Assembly (NCBI RefSeq): GCF_033343995.1
Contig: NZ_CP137573.1
Span: forward strand, 5,303,001 to 5,367,000
Length of the DNA stretch: 64,000 bases
Source of the DNA: Streptomyces sp. HUAS YS2
Lineage (GTDB): Bacteria > Actinomycetota > Actinomycetes > Streptomycetales > Streptomycetaceae
Direction: 5' to 3'
Part shown: positions 27,275 through 36,265 of the stretch, piece after piece
How the letters are laid out: each line of letters opens with the position of its first letter
Position numbering within the stretch: the first letter of the stretch is position 1
Program-made: the position numbers and the translations under genes
Notes under the pieces: model-generated
What the model was told of the DNA's origin: nothing
The model's database searches: none
What the model saw: the letters and a program-made list of their open reading frames with translations, nothing else

Positions 27275-29863
27275 ATGGAATCCCCAGCCCGCCGGCCGCG
27301 GCTCGCGGTGATCGTCGCCAACGGAATCACCGGCGACTCGCGGGTACAGAAGACCGCCGTCGCGGCCGCCCGCGACGGCTGGGACGTCACCCTGATCGGC
27401 AGGAGCGACACCAAGCGCGTCCAGCACTCCAAGATGGGCCCGATCGACGTGATCCGGGTTCCCGTGGGCATGGAGTACCTCCGGGCGGTGAACGCGCGCA
27501 AGGCACACCCGGTGCGCGCCGCCGCGACCCAGTTCCACATCCAGGACCAGGCCGCGCTGAATCGCTACAGCGCCGCGTACCGCGCCTGGGTCCGCCAGAA
27601 GTCCGCCGAGGCCGGCTGGGCCGGCACCCCGCGGCGTACCTCCCTCAAGGCGCTGCTGCGCGCCCGCCGGGCCGTGCACCGCTTCCGCGTCCGGGCCTTC
27701 AAGTGGGAGCAGCGGCGCAAGCCCAAGGACCCGGCGCCGGTGCGCGACTGGCGTCGTGACTGGCCGCAGGTCGTCGACCTGGACCTGGCCTTCGGCCCGG
27801 TGATCGAGAAGATCAAGCCGGACGTCATCCACGCCAACGACGCCACCATGATCGTCACGGCCGCGCGCAGCGCCGCGCGGCTCCGGGCCGCCGGGCACCG
27901 CTGTGCCTGGCTGTACGACGCGCACGAGTACATCAAGGGCGTCGAGTGGCCCAACAAGCGCCAGGCGTACGCCCTGCCGGCGATGGAGGCCGAGTTCATC
28001 GGCCGCGCCGACGCGGTCGTCACGGTCTCGACGCAGATGGCGGAGCTGCTGAAGAACGACCACAGGCTGCGCAAGCTGCCGCTGGTCGTGGGCAATTCGC
28101 CGGTCCGCGAGGTCATCGGCGGCGGCAAGTCGAGCAATTCGGTCCGCGCGGCCTGCGGTCTCGGCCCCGACGTGCCGCTGATGGTCTACTCGGGCTGGAT
28201 CGGCCGCGAGCGCGGTGTCGACGCGGTCATCGACGGCATGCCGGAGCTGCCGGGCTACCACCTGGCGCTGGTCGTCGGCCGGACGACCCCGCTCCTGGAG
28301 GAGCTGCTCGCGCAGGCCGAGGCGCTCGGCGTACGCGACCGGATCCACCTGGTGCCGTACGTGCCGCAGCACGAGGTCGCCGACTACCTGTCCTCCGCGG
28401 ACGTGGGCCTCACCCCGTTCAAGAAGGTCCCCAACTGCGAGGTCTCCCTTCCCACGAAGGTCTCCGAGTACCTCCAGGCCCGGCTGCCGCTGGTCACCAG
28501 CGACGTCAAGGTCATCAAGGCGTACGTCGAGGAGCACCGCCTGGGCGAGGTGTGGACCTGGGACGACCCCAAGACCTTCGCCGCCGCCGCGACCCGTGCC
28601 ATGAAGCACCGCGACCAGCTCGCCGAGGCGATCACCGAGGACGTCCTGACGGACCTGTCCTGGGAGGCGCAGAGCGGCAAGCTGCTCCAGCTGTACCGCG
28701 AGCTGTCGAAGAAGACCCCGCCCGGCCCGCGGCCCGAGGTGTCCTGGACCGTCCAGGAGACCCCCGGCGCGGTCCGCGAGGTGGAGATCACCACCGCCGA
28801 CGGCCAGCCGGTCTGGAAGAAGCTCGGCAACACGAAGGTCAAGCTCGGTCTCGGCCCGGCCAACTACGCCGGCCAGGGCGCCGCGTACGCGCAGGCCATC
28901 ACGCGTCTCAACCCCGACGTGTCGGTCGAGGTCGTGATGAACAAGCGGCCCGAGTCCTTCGACTACCCGGCCGACGTGTACGTCGACGCGACCCGGCTGC
29001 GCGAGCTGGACGTCCAGTTCCAGCAGGTCGAGCGGGTCGTCGGGCGCTACACGCACCTGCTCGTCGACGCGTTCATGCCCGTCTTCGGCTACCTCAACGG
29101 CTCCTCCGTGCGGGGCGACCTGGACGCGCTCAAGCAGGCCAAGGTCAAGGTCGGTCTGCTCGCCCACGGCAGCGACATCCGGCACCCCGGCGACCACATG
29201 CGCCGGCACACCTGGTCCCTGTTCCACGACGCCCCCGAGGGCATCGCGGAGAAGCTCCAGGCCAAGGCCGAGCTGAACAAGAAGATCGCCGACGAGGCCG
29301 GTCTGCCGCTGTTCGTCACCACCCCGGACCTGCTCGACGACCTGCCCACGGCCAAGTGGGCTCCGCTCGTCGTCGACGTGAAGTCCTGGGCGAGCGAGCA
29401 CCCGGTCATGGAGCGCGAGCGGCCCGTCGTGCTGCACGCCCCCTCCAAGCGCTGGACCAAGGGCACCGACCGGATCATGCCGCTCCTCACCGAGCTGCAC
29501 GACGCGGGCGTCATCGAGTTCAAGCTCGCCGAGGGCATCCCGTGGGCCGAGATGCGCGAGCTGGTGCAGAGCAGCGACCTGGTGCTCGACCAGTTCACCA
29601 CCGGCAGCTACGGCACCTTCGCCGTCGAGGCGATGGCGGCCGGCCGGCCGGTCGTCGGCTACATCAGCGACGAGGTCAAGGCCGTCACCGAGGGCGCGCT
29701 GCCGATCGTCAGCGCGACCCCCGAGAACCTCCGCGAGGTGCTGCAGTCGCTCCTCGACGACCGGGAGGGCACGGCCCGCATCGGCCGTGACTCGGTCGAA
29801 TTCGCCCACACCTACCACGACGGAACCTGGACCGCCCAGGTCCTGAGCGGCTTCCTCAAGTGA
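27275..29863 (+). CDS. double-domain glycosyltransferase (two GT-B modules)
   Basis: 862 residues, about twice the length of one GT-B enzyme. The N-terminal module (1 to about 475) is GT4-like: ANGITGDSRVQK at the start, DVIHANDA, YDAHEY, a YSGWIGRERG nucleotide-binding loop start and a LPTKVSEYLQARLPLV donor-site segment. After a linker, the C-terminal module (about 510-862) is a second GT-B fold with LLAHGSDIRHPGD and a DQFTTGSYGTFAVEAMAAGRP donor-site helix. ATG start with GGAGGAAG upstream. Its stop codon overlaps the next frame. It is likely cytoplasmic, adding two sugars or acting as a polymerase. Acceptor and donor are unknown. Confidence 0.8.
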   Translation: MESPARRPRLAVIVANGITGDSRVQKTAVAAARDGWDVTLIGRSDTKRVQHSKMGPIDVIRVPVGMEYLRAVNARKAHPVRAAATQFHIQDQAALNRYSAAYRAWVRQKSAEAGWAGTPRRTSLKALLRARRAVHRFRVRAFKWEQRRKPKDPAPVRDWRRDWPQVVDLDLAFGPVIEKIKPDVIHANDATMIVTAARSAARLRAAGHRCAWLYDAHEYIKGVEWPNKRQAYALPAMEAEFIGRADAVVTVSTQMAELLKNDHRLRKLPLVVGNSPVREVIGGGKSSNSVRAACGLGPDVPLMVYSGWIGRERGVDAVIDGMPELPGYHLALVVGRTTPLLEELLAQAEALGVRDRIHLVPYVPQHEVADYLSSADVGLTPFKKVPNCEVSLPTKVSEYLQARLPLVTSDVKVIKAYVEEHRLGEVWTWDDPKTFAAAATRAMKHRDQLAEAITEDVLTDLSWEAQSGKLLQLYRELSKKTPPGPRPEVSWTVQETPGAVREVEITTADGQPVWKKLGNTKVKLGLGPANYAGQGAAYAQAITRLNPDVSVEVVMNKRPESFDYPADVYVDATRLRELDVQFQQVERVVGRYTHLLVDAFMPVFGYLNGSSVRGDLDALKQAKVKVGLLAHGSDIRHPGDHMRRHTWSLFHDAPEGIAEKLQAKAELNKKIADEAGLPLFVTTPDLLDDLPTAKWAPLVVDVKSWASEHPVMERERPVVLHAPSKRWTKGTDRIMPLLTELHDAGVIEFKLAEGIPWAEMRELVQSSDLVLDQFTTGSYGTFAVEAMAAGRPVVGYISDEVKAVTEGALPIVSATPENLREVLQSLLDDREGTARIGRDSVEFAHTYHDGTWTAQVLSGFLK

Positions 29864-29883
29864 TCGGTCCAGAAAGGCTGTTC

Positions 29884-31467
29884 ATGGAATCGCAGAGTGC
29901 CGGCGCGCCTCGTCCCCGCAAGGGCCGCGTCGTCATGCTGGTCGACAACAAGGTCGAGGGTGACTCGCGCGTGCAGAAGGCCGCGGAGTCCGCGGCCGCG
30001 GCCGGCTGGGACGTCACACTGCTCGGCCTGGTGCGCTCCGGCAACGGACGCACCTGGAAGCTCGGCGACGCCGAGGTCAAGCTGCTGCCGCTGAAGACCC
30101 CGCTGGCCAAGCGGCACGCCGAGCGGCACCGCTCGCTGCTGCGCCGCCCGTTCGCGTACCAGCCCGGCCCGATGTCGGCCTACCGCCAGCAGTGGGCCAA
30201 GGCCTGGCGCGCGGACGTCGCGACCCGGCGCGCCGCGCTGAAGGTCGTCCCGGACGCCGTCGGTTCGCCGCTGTTCCGGAAGACCGAGCAGGCCCGCCTG
30301 GTCGTGGCCGGCCCGGCGTCGAAGTTCATGCAGAAGTGGATCGGCTTCCGCGCCCGGCAGTCCCGCCAGGCGCTGAAGGCCGGCAAGGCGCTGCGCGGTC
30401 CGGTCGACCGCGCGTTCACCGCCACGTGGAAGGCCGCCAAGGGCAAGCGCGCCTGGCGCCGCCTGGAGCCGGTGCTCTGGGACTACGAGCTGACGTACGG
30501 TGCCGAGATCGACGCCCTGAAGCCCGATCTCATCCACGCCAACGACTTCCGGATGCTCGGCGTCGGTGCCCGCGCCGCCGTGCGGGCCCGCGCCAAGGGC
30601 CGTGTCTGCAAGCTGGTCTGGGACGCGCACGAGTTCCTGCCGGGCGTCCGCCCGTGGGAGGACAACGCCCACTGGATCCCGGGCAACACCGCGCACGAGA
30701 GCGAGTTCGCCCCGTACGCCGACGCCGTCGTCACCGTCTCCGAGGGCCTCGGCGACCTGCTGAAGGAGCGCCACGGCCTGCGCGAGCAGCCGACCGTCGT
30801 CCTCAACGCGCCCGACCGCCCGGTGGAGACCGACCCGGCCCTGGAGGACGCCGAGCCCGTCCCGGACCTGCGTGCCCTGTGCGGCATCGGCCCGGACGTC
30901 CCGCTCGTCGTCTACAGCGGCTCGCCCGGTCCGCAGCGCGGCCTCGGCGACATGGTGGAGGCGCTGCCGAAGCTGGACGGCGTCCACATGGCGTTCGTCG
31001 TCCCCGCCCCGGCCGCCGGCTACATCCAGGGGCTGCTGAAGCGCGCCGCCGAGCTGGGCGTCGGGGACCGGCTGCACGCCGTCCCGTACGTGCCGCACTA
31101 CCAGGTGGTCCGCTTCCTGTCCGCGGCGAACGTCGGCTGCATCCCGATCCACCACTGGCCGAACCACGAGATCGCGCTGATCACGAAGTTCTTCGAGTAC
31201 TCGCACGCCCGGCTGCCGCTGGTCGTCAGCGACGTGAAGACCATGTCCGAGGTCACCCGCTCCACCGGCCAGGGCGAGGTCTGCAAGGCCGAGGACATCG
31301 ACGACCTGGTGCGCGCGATCAAGGCCGTGCTCGCCGATCCGGACAAGTACAAGGCCGCCTACGACAAGCCGGGGCTGCTCGACACCTGGACGTGGGAGGC
31401 ACAGGCCGAGGTCCTCGACCGCCTGTACACCCGCCTGGTCCCGGGCGCCGCGGAGGCCGGAGCGTGA
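29884..31467 (+). CDS. GT4-like glycosyltransferase
   Basis: 527 residues. Clearly related to the N-terminal half of the preceding enzyme: both share a GDSRVQK opening, a (D/L)IHAND motif, DAHE, and a conserved ADAVVTVS segment. ATG 29884 with AGAAAGG upstream is preferred over an overlapping GTG at 29860. A basic insertion (about 100-190) separates the N-terminal fold halves. The SDVKTMSEV and ITKFFEYSHARLPLV segments belong to the donor site. The stop codon overlaps the GTG of the following GT2 gene, so the two are co-translated. Confidence 0.83.
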   Translation: MESQSAGAPRPRKGRVVMLVDNKVEGDSRVQKAAESAAAAGWDVTLLGLVRSGNGRTWKLGDAEVKLLPLKTPLAKRHAERHRSLLRRPFAYQPGPMSAYRQQWAKAWRADVATRRAALKVVPDAVGSPLFRKTEQARLVVAGPASKFMQKWIGFRARQSRQALKAGKALRGPVDRAFTATWKAAKGKRAWRRLEPVLWDYELTYGAEIDALKPDLIHANDFRMLGVGARAAVRARAKGRVCKLVWDAHEFLPGVRPWEDNAHWIPGNTAHESEFAPYADAVVTVSEGLGDLLKERHGLREQPTVVLNAPDRPVETDPALEDAEPVPDLRALCGIGPDVPLVVYSGSPGPQRGLGDMVEALPKLDGVHMAFVVPAPAAGYIQGLLKRAAELGVGDRLHAVPYVPHYQVVRFLSAANVGCIPIHHWPNHEIALITKFFEYSHARLPLVVSDVKTMSEVTRSTGQGEVCKAEDIDDLVRAIKAVLADPDKYKAAYDKPGLLDTWTWEAQAEVLDRLYTRLVPGAAEAGA

Positions 31468-33098
31468 CGACGAGAACCCCCGACGTCACCGTCGTCGTCG
31501 CCGTCTACAACACGATGCCGTACCTGACCGAGTGCCTGAACTCGCTCGTCGGGCAGAGCATCGGCCTGGACCGGCTGGAGATCGTCGCGGTCGACGACGG
31601 CTCGACCGACGACAGCGGCAAGGAACTGGACCGGTTCGCCGCGAAGTACCCGAAGACCGTCAAGGTGGTCCACCAGGAGAACTCCGGCGGGCCGGCCGCG
31701 CCCAGCAACCGGGCCCTGGACCAGGCCACCGGCCGCTACGTGTACTTCATAGGTTCCGACGACTACCTCGGCAAGGACGCCCTGAAGCGTCTCGTGAAGT
31801 GCGCCGACGAGAACGAGTCGGACGTCGTCGTCGGCAAGATGGTCGGCACCAACGGCCGGTACGTGCACCAGGCGCTGTACAAGAAGAACGACCCGGACGT
31901 GAGCCTCTACGACTCCGCCCTGCCGTTCACCCTGGCCAACACCAAGCTGTTCCGCCGCGAGCTGGTCGAGAAGCTCGGACTGCGCTTCCCCGAGGACATG
32001 CCGGTCGGCAGCGACCAGCCGTTCACCATCGAGGCGTGCGTCAAGGCCCGCAAGATCTCCGTGGTCGCCGACTACACCTGCTACTACGCGGTCAAGCGGG
32101 GCGACGCGAGCAACATCACCTACCGCGCGAACCACCTGGCCCGGCTGCACTGCGTCGAGCGGATCATGGCGTACACCGCCGAGCTGATCGAGCCCGGACC
32201 GAAGCGCGACTGGGTCTTCAAGCGGCACTTCACCTGGGAGCTCGCCAAACTCATCCAGGACGACTTCCCGTCGCTGGACCGCGCCACCCAGGTCGAGCTC
32301 TGCGCCGGCATCGCCAAGCTCGCCGACGAGTACTTCACCGAGCCGCTGCGCGACTCCATGGACGTGCAGCGCCGGGTGCGGATCGCCCTGGCGCAGGCCG
32401 GGGCCGTGGACCGGCTGGTCGAGGCGATCACCGCCGACACCCAGGGCGACGGCTCGCCGTTCCTGCTGGAGGACGAGCGGGCGTACGTCCGCTACCCCGG
32501 CTTCCGCGACCCGGAACTCGGTCTGCCGGACCGCCTCTTCGAGGTGATCGGCGAGGCCGTGCCCAAGCTGTTGTCCGCCGGCACCGGACTTGTGTCCGCC
32601 GAGTGGGACCAGACCGGTCAGGACCTGGCCGTCTCCCTCTCGGTGCGCGTCCCGGTGACCGGACAGGCCGGCTCGGCGGTGCTGCGGCTCGCCGACCGGG
32701 CGATGCCCAAGAGCGCCGACAAGGCCGGCGGCCGCAGGCTGCCCGTCGGCACCGAACTGCCCGCCCCGGGCGGCGAGCAGCGCAGCGAGCCGGCCGAGGA
32801 CGGCCGGAGCACCGTGCTGCACGGCCGGTTCCCGCTGAAGGTGTCCCGTGCCACCCTCGGTGTCCGCGCCTATCTCGATGTGGCAGGCTCGACGTACGAG
32901 ATCCCGGTGCGGACCGACGGCCGCCCGCTGCCGCTCGCGCGGCGCTGGCGAGAGACCGTCCCGTACCGTGTCTCGGCCACCGCGAACTCCAAGGGGCGGC
33001 TCGTGATCACCACGGCCCCGCTCTGGGAGCCGGCGCTCGGCGTGGGCAAGCGACTGCGCCAGACGATGTCCCGTGTGAAGAGGAAACTGACCCGATGA
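31464..33098 (+). CDS. GT2 family glycosyltransferase with C-terminal extension
   Basis: 544 residues. GT-A domain with the nucleotide-sugar motif VAVDDGSTDD (D44-D45) and the metal-binding SDD (98-100) in YFIGSDDYLG. The about 250-residue C-terminal region contains a helical part and a beta-rich end (about 385-540), a layout similar to wall-teichoic-acid glycosyltransferases. GTG start overlaps the upstream stop codon, and the stop overlaps the ATG of the next gene. Its N-terminal domain closely resembles the GT2 at 46662-47834 in the second wall-polymer locus. Confidence 0.85.
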   Translation: MTTRTPDVTVVVAVYNTMPYLTECLNSLVGQSIGLDRLEIVAVDDGSTDDSGKELDRFAAKYPKTVKVVHQENSGGPAAPSNRALDQATGRYVYFIGSDDYLGKDALKRLVKCADENESDVVVGKMVGTNGRYVHQALYKKNDPDVSLYDSALPFTLANTKLFRRELVEKLGLRFPEDMPVGSDQPFTIEACVKARKISVVADYTCYYAVKRGDASNITYRANHLARLHCVERIMAYTAELIEPGPKRDWVFKRHFTWELAKLIQDDFPSLDRATQVELCAGIAKLADEYFTEPLRDSMDVQRRVRIALAQAGAVDRLVEAITADTQGDGSPFLLEDERAYVRYPGFRDPELGLPDRLFEVIGEAVPKLLSAGTGLVSAEWDQTGQDLAVSLSVRVPVTGQAGSAVLRLADRAMPKSADKAGGRRLPVGTELPAPGGEQRSEPAEDGRSTVLHGRFPLKVSRATLGVRAYLDVAGSTYEIPVRTDGRPLPLARRWRETVPYRVSATANSKGRLVITTAPLWEPALGVGKRLRQTMSRVKRKLTR

Positions 33099-34378
33099 AT
33101 ATCTGTGTAGTCGCGCTCGGCAAGATCGGCCTGCCGCTCGCCGTGCAGTTCGCCGCCAAGGGCCACAAGGTCATCGGCGCGGACGTGAACGAGAAGGTCG
33201 TCGAGCTGGTCAACGCCGGCACCGAGCCCTTCCCGGGCGAGTTCGACCTCGACCGTCTCCTCAAGGAGACCGTGGGCGCCGGTCTGCTGTCCGCGACCAC
33301 CGACACCACCGCCGCCGTCGCGCAGTCCGACGCCGTCGTGGTCGTCGTCCCGCTGTTCGTGGACGCCGAGGGCGTGCCGGACTTCGGCTGGATGGACGCC
33401 GCCACCGAGGCCATCGCCAAGGGCCTCAAGCCGGGCACCCTCGTCTCGTACGAGACCACCCTGCCGGTCGGCACCACCCGCACCCGCTGGGCGCCGATGC
33501 TGGAGAAGGGCTCCGGCCTGACCGCAGGCGAGGACTTCCACCTGGTCTTCTCCCCGGAGCGGGTGCTCACCGGCCGCGTCTTCGCGGACCTGCGCCGCTA
33601 CCCGAAGCTCGTCGGCGGCATCGACGAGGCCTCCACCAAGGCCGGTGTCGAGTTCTACGAGCAGATCCTCGACTTCGACGAGCGTGAGGACCTGCCGCAG
33701 CCGAACGGCGTGTGGGACCTGGGCACCGCCGAGGCGTCCGAGCTGGCGAAGCTCGCCGAGACCACCTACCGCGACGTCAACATCGGCCTGGCGAACCAGT
33801 TCGCCCGGTTCGCCGACAAGAACGGCATCGACGTCAAGAAGGTCATCGAGGCCTGCAACTCGCAGCCGTACAGCCACATCCACCAGCCGGGCATCGCCGT
33901 CGGCGGCCACTGCATCCCGATCTACCCGCGGATGTACCTGTGGAACGACCCGGAGGCGACCGTCGTGCGCTCGGCCCGTGAGGCCAACGCCGCGATGCCG
34001 GAGTACGCGGTGGACCTGCTGGCGGCCGCGTACGGCGACCTGGCCGGCGTGAACGTGCTCGTGCTCGGCGCCGCGTACCGCGGTGGCGTGAAGGAGACCG
34101 CGTTCTCCGGCGTGTACGGCACCGTCGAGGCGCTCAAGGCCCGCGGCGCGGTCCCGTTCGTCTCGGACCCGATGTACACCGCCGAGGAGCTGGAGGCGCA
34201 CAAGCTGCCGGCCCACCGCGGTGAGACGGTCACGGCCGCGATCCTGCAGGCCGACCACGCCGAGTACCGCTCGCTGGCCGCCTCCGACCTGCCGGACGTC
34301 ACCGTCCTGGTCGACGGCCGCCGCACCACGGACCCGGCGAACTGGGCCGGCGTGCGTCGCGTCGTCATCGGCGGCTGA
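33095..34378 (+). CDS. UDP-N-acetylhexosamine 6-dehydrogenase (WbpA/WecC-like)
   Basis: 427 residues. Member of the UDP-glucose/GDP-mannose dehydrogenase family. N-terminal Rossmann motif around LGKIGLPLA, SPERVLTGRV substrate motif, TTYRDVNIGLANQFA linker helix typical of the UDP-GlcNAc/UDP-ManNAc branch, and catalytic Cys273 in VGGHCIPIYP. ATG overlaps the previous stop codon (ATGA). It oxidises C6 to a carboxylate, giving a uronic acid donor. UDP-GlcNAc is favoured as substrate because WbpB-, WbpE- and WbpD-like genes lie in the same locus, but UDP-ManNAc cannot be excluded. Confidence 0.87.
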   Translation: MNICVVALGKIGLPLAVQFAAKGHKVIGADVNEKVVELVNAGTEPFPGEFDLDRLLKETVGAGLLSATTDTTAAVAQSDAVVVVVPLFVDAEGVPDFGWMDAATEAIAKGLKPGTLVSYETTLPVGTTRTRWAPMLEKGSGLTAGEDFHLVFSPERVLTGRVFADLRRYPKLVGGIDEASTKAGVEFYEQILDFDEREDLPQPNGVWDLGTAEASELAKLAETTYRDVNIGLANQFARFADKNGIDVKKVIEACNSQPYSHIHQPGIAVGGHCIPIYPRMYLWNDPEATVVRSAREANAAMPEYAVDLLAAAYGDLAGVNVLVLGAAYRGGVKETAFSGVYGTVEALKARGAVPFVSDPMYTAEELEAHKLPAHRGETVTAAILQADHAEYRSLAASDLPDVTVLVDGRRTTDPANWAGVRRVVIGG

Positions 34379-34389
34379 CGCCCCCGTAC

Positions 34390-34438
34390 CGCGAAAGGGC
34401 CCCGCTCCCGGCCACGGCCGGGGGCGGGGCCCTTCGCG
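34390..34438. terminator. bidirectional terminator between convergent genes
   Basis: Long GC-rich inverted repeat (about 22 bp, with one bulge and one G-U pair) between the rightward dehydrogenase and the leftward Tat-exported protein. Confidence 0.85.
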
Positions 34439-34486
34439 TGCCGGACCCGTGGGGGAGCGGGCCCGGCACGGCCGGGGACGGCAGGG

Positions 34487-36085
34487 CTACGTGAGCATCC
34501 TGTCGACGAGGTTGGCGGTGGCCGTGCGGATCGCGGCACGGGCCGCCGGGTCCTTGATCTTCTCCTTGCCCCAGGAGTCGTCGTCGACCAGGGCGATGGG
34601 CCAGTGAAACGTTCCGGCCGCGAACACCGCCGCGCCGCTGGGCAGCTCGGTGAGCGCGGTGTGCTGGATCGTCCGGTGCGTGACCTCGGGGCGCGAGTCG
34701 TGGTACGGCGACTCGGCGAGCAGGGTCCGCTTGGCGCCCGCCGGTGCGAGGGCCCTCGGGTCGAAGGCGTCCGCCTCGATGCCGACCAGGCCGTCGAGCT
34801 TCTGGCCGTCGCGCACCCCGGCGCCCGCCCACAGCCAGTGCTGGGCGTTCTTGATCACCAGGGGCGCCGGCTTCTCCACGGGCACGATGCCGTTGAACTG
34901 GATGCCGAGCAGCTGCTGTTCGGCGTGGCGGCCGTCGAGCGTGATCTCGCGGAAGCGCGAGGTGCGGCCCGCGGCGTCCGGCGTGGGGTCGTGCGCCGAC
35001 TTGTAGCAGGCCATCAGCCGGTTCGGGGTGCCGGCGCCCGAGGGCTCCATCCGGACGTGGAAGTAGACATTGTTGGCGCCGAGGAAGGCCAGGTTGCGGC
35101 CCGCCTTCGAGGCCTTCGTCGCGGCGTCGAACATCGGCATCGACCAGTACTCGTCGTGGCCGGGGAAGAAGACCGCGCGGTACTTGGCGGGGTCGATCGT
35201 CCCGTCGTGCAGGTCGAGACTGCTCGCGTACGTCACGTCGTAGCCGGCGGCCTCGGTCCAGCGCACGAAGCCGGTGTCCATGTTGAACCAGCTCGGCACG
35301 CCGCTGCCGGAGTACGGGCGGTCGAACGACACTTTGTAGGCGCGGTTCTCGGTGCCGCCGAGCTTCCCGTCGGGCAGGTAACCCCGGTACAGGTTCTTGC
35401 CGATGCGCTGGTCCTTCGGCCACATGTTGTACGCCTGGTAGGTGGCGAAGGGGATCACGACCAGCAGGTCGGAGGCGCGCTGCGGCTCGCGCACGACGAA
35501 CGGCGTGCTGCTGCGGTAGCCGTCGTCGGCGGTGAACACGGCCTGGTACAGGCCGGACATCCAGCCGGCGGGTATGCGCAGGGTCCAGGAGACCGGCCAC
35601 CGGCACTCTATGGCGCCGGTCTTCGGGTCGGCCTCGGGCACCGGGTGACGGACGCCCTTCAGCGGCGCGCTGGTCGTCATCAGCCGGGCGCCGGCGCCGC
35701 CGTAGTCACCGATCCGGAAGATCGCTATTCGGTAGTTCTGGCTGCCGCGCACGGAGACGTGGAAGTCGACCGTCTCGCCGTGACCCGCCGACGTGGTCGA
35801 CGCGTACCCCATGATGTTGCCGCGCTTGTCGTTGGACGACATGACGTTGTCGCGGTACTGGATCCACTTCCGGGAGCCCGGCAGGCGGTTCTCGGCCAGC
35901 ACGGAGGCCGACGGCTCGGGTACGGCGGGCTCGGTCACCGACGGTTTGGCATCGCGCGACGGCGTCCCGCTGCCGCGGGCGTCGGCCGTCGCCGGCGAGC
36001 CCAGGTCGCGCAGTGCGTAGGCGGTGGCCCCGGCCGTCCCGAGCCCGAGCAGCCCCAGCACCGTGCGGCGCGATCGATTCCCCAT
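34487..36085 (-). CDS. Tat-exported protein with N,N-dimethylformamidase beta-subunit-like domain
   Basis: 532 residues. The N terminus MGNRSRRTVLGLLGLGTAG carries a twin-arginine signal (R6-R7) and a hydrophobic core, so folded export is predicted. A Ser/Pro-rich linker follows. The mature part (about 65-532) resembles the large domain seen at the C terminus of the dimethylformamidase beta subunit. It has a beta-sandwich-like region (about 100-200), a VVIPFATYQAYNMW motif and a FPGHDEYWS motif with candidate catalytic or metal residues. The name reflects homology, not a proven amidase. ATG start with AGGCAGGAA upstream. A role in trimming or binding the polymer made by this locus is a guess. 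Confidence 0.72.
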   Translation of the reverse strand: MGNRSRRTVLGLLGLGTAGATAYALRDLGSPATADARGSGTPSRDAKPSVTEPAVPEPSASVLAENRLPGSRKWIQYRDNVMSSNDKRGNIMGYASTTSAGHGETVDFHVSVRGSQNYRIAIFRIGDYGGAGARLMTTSAPLKGVRHPVPEADPKTGAIECRWPVSWTLRIPAGWMSGLYQAVFTADDGYRSSTPFVVREPQRASDLLVVIPFATYQAYNMWPKDQRIGKNLYRGYLPDGKLGGTENRAYKVSFDRPYSGSGVPSWFNMDTGFVRWTEAAGYDVTYASSLDLHDGTIDPAKYRAVFFPGHDEYWSMPMFDAATKASKAGRNLAFLGANNVYFHVRMEPSGAGTPNRLMACYKSAHDPTPDAAGRTSRFREITLDGRHAEQQLLGIQFNGIVPVEKPAPLVIKNAQHWLWAGAGVRDGQKLDGLVGIEADAFDPRALAPAGAKRTLLAESPYHDSRPEVTHRTIQHTALTELPSGAAVFAAGTFHWPIALVDDDSWGKEKIKDPAARAAIRTATANLVDRMLT

Positions 36086-36265
36086 GTTCCTGCCTCCCGG
36101 ATACTCCGGGGAGGTAGACGGAGTTCGATCATTCGAGGTTGTACCCGGCGACGAAGTTTCTTCGGAGAATGCTCACATCGCGTTCGACCCGCCGTGGTGG
36201 ACGCTTGAATTCCACTCTGCTACGGGGTTCTTGGGCCGTACGGCGCCCGCCGGAGACGCACGGGC
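36086..36265 (-). promoter_or_regulatory. 180-bp AT-enriched gap, promoter region of the Tat-exported protein gene
   Basis: No open frame is convincing here. The segment is clearly less GC-rich than its flanks and must hold the leftward promoter. A weak ECF-like arrangement can be drawn on the minus strand near 36110-36135 but is not strong enough to call. Confidence 0.35.
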
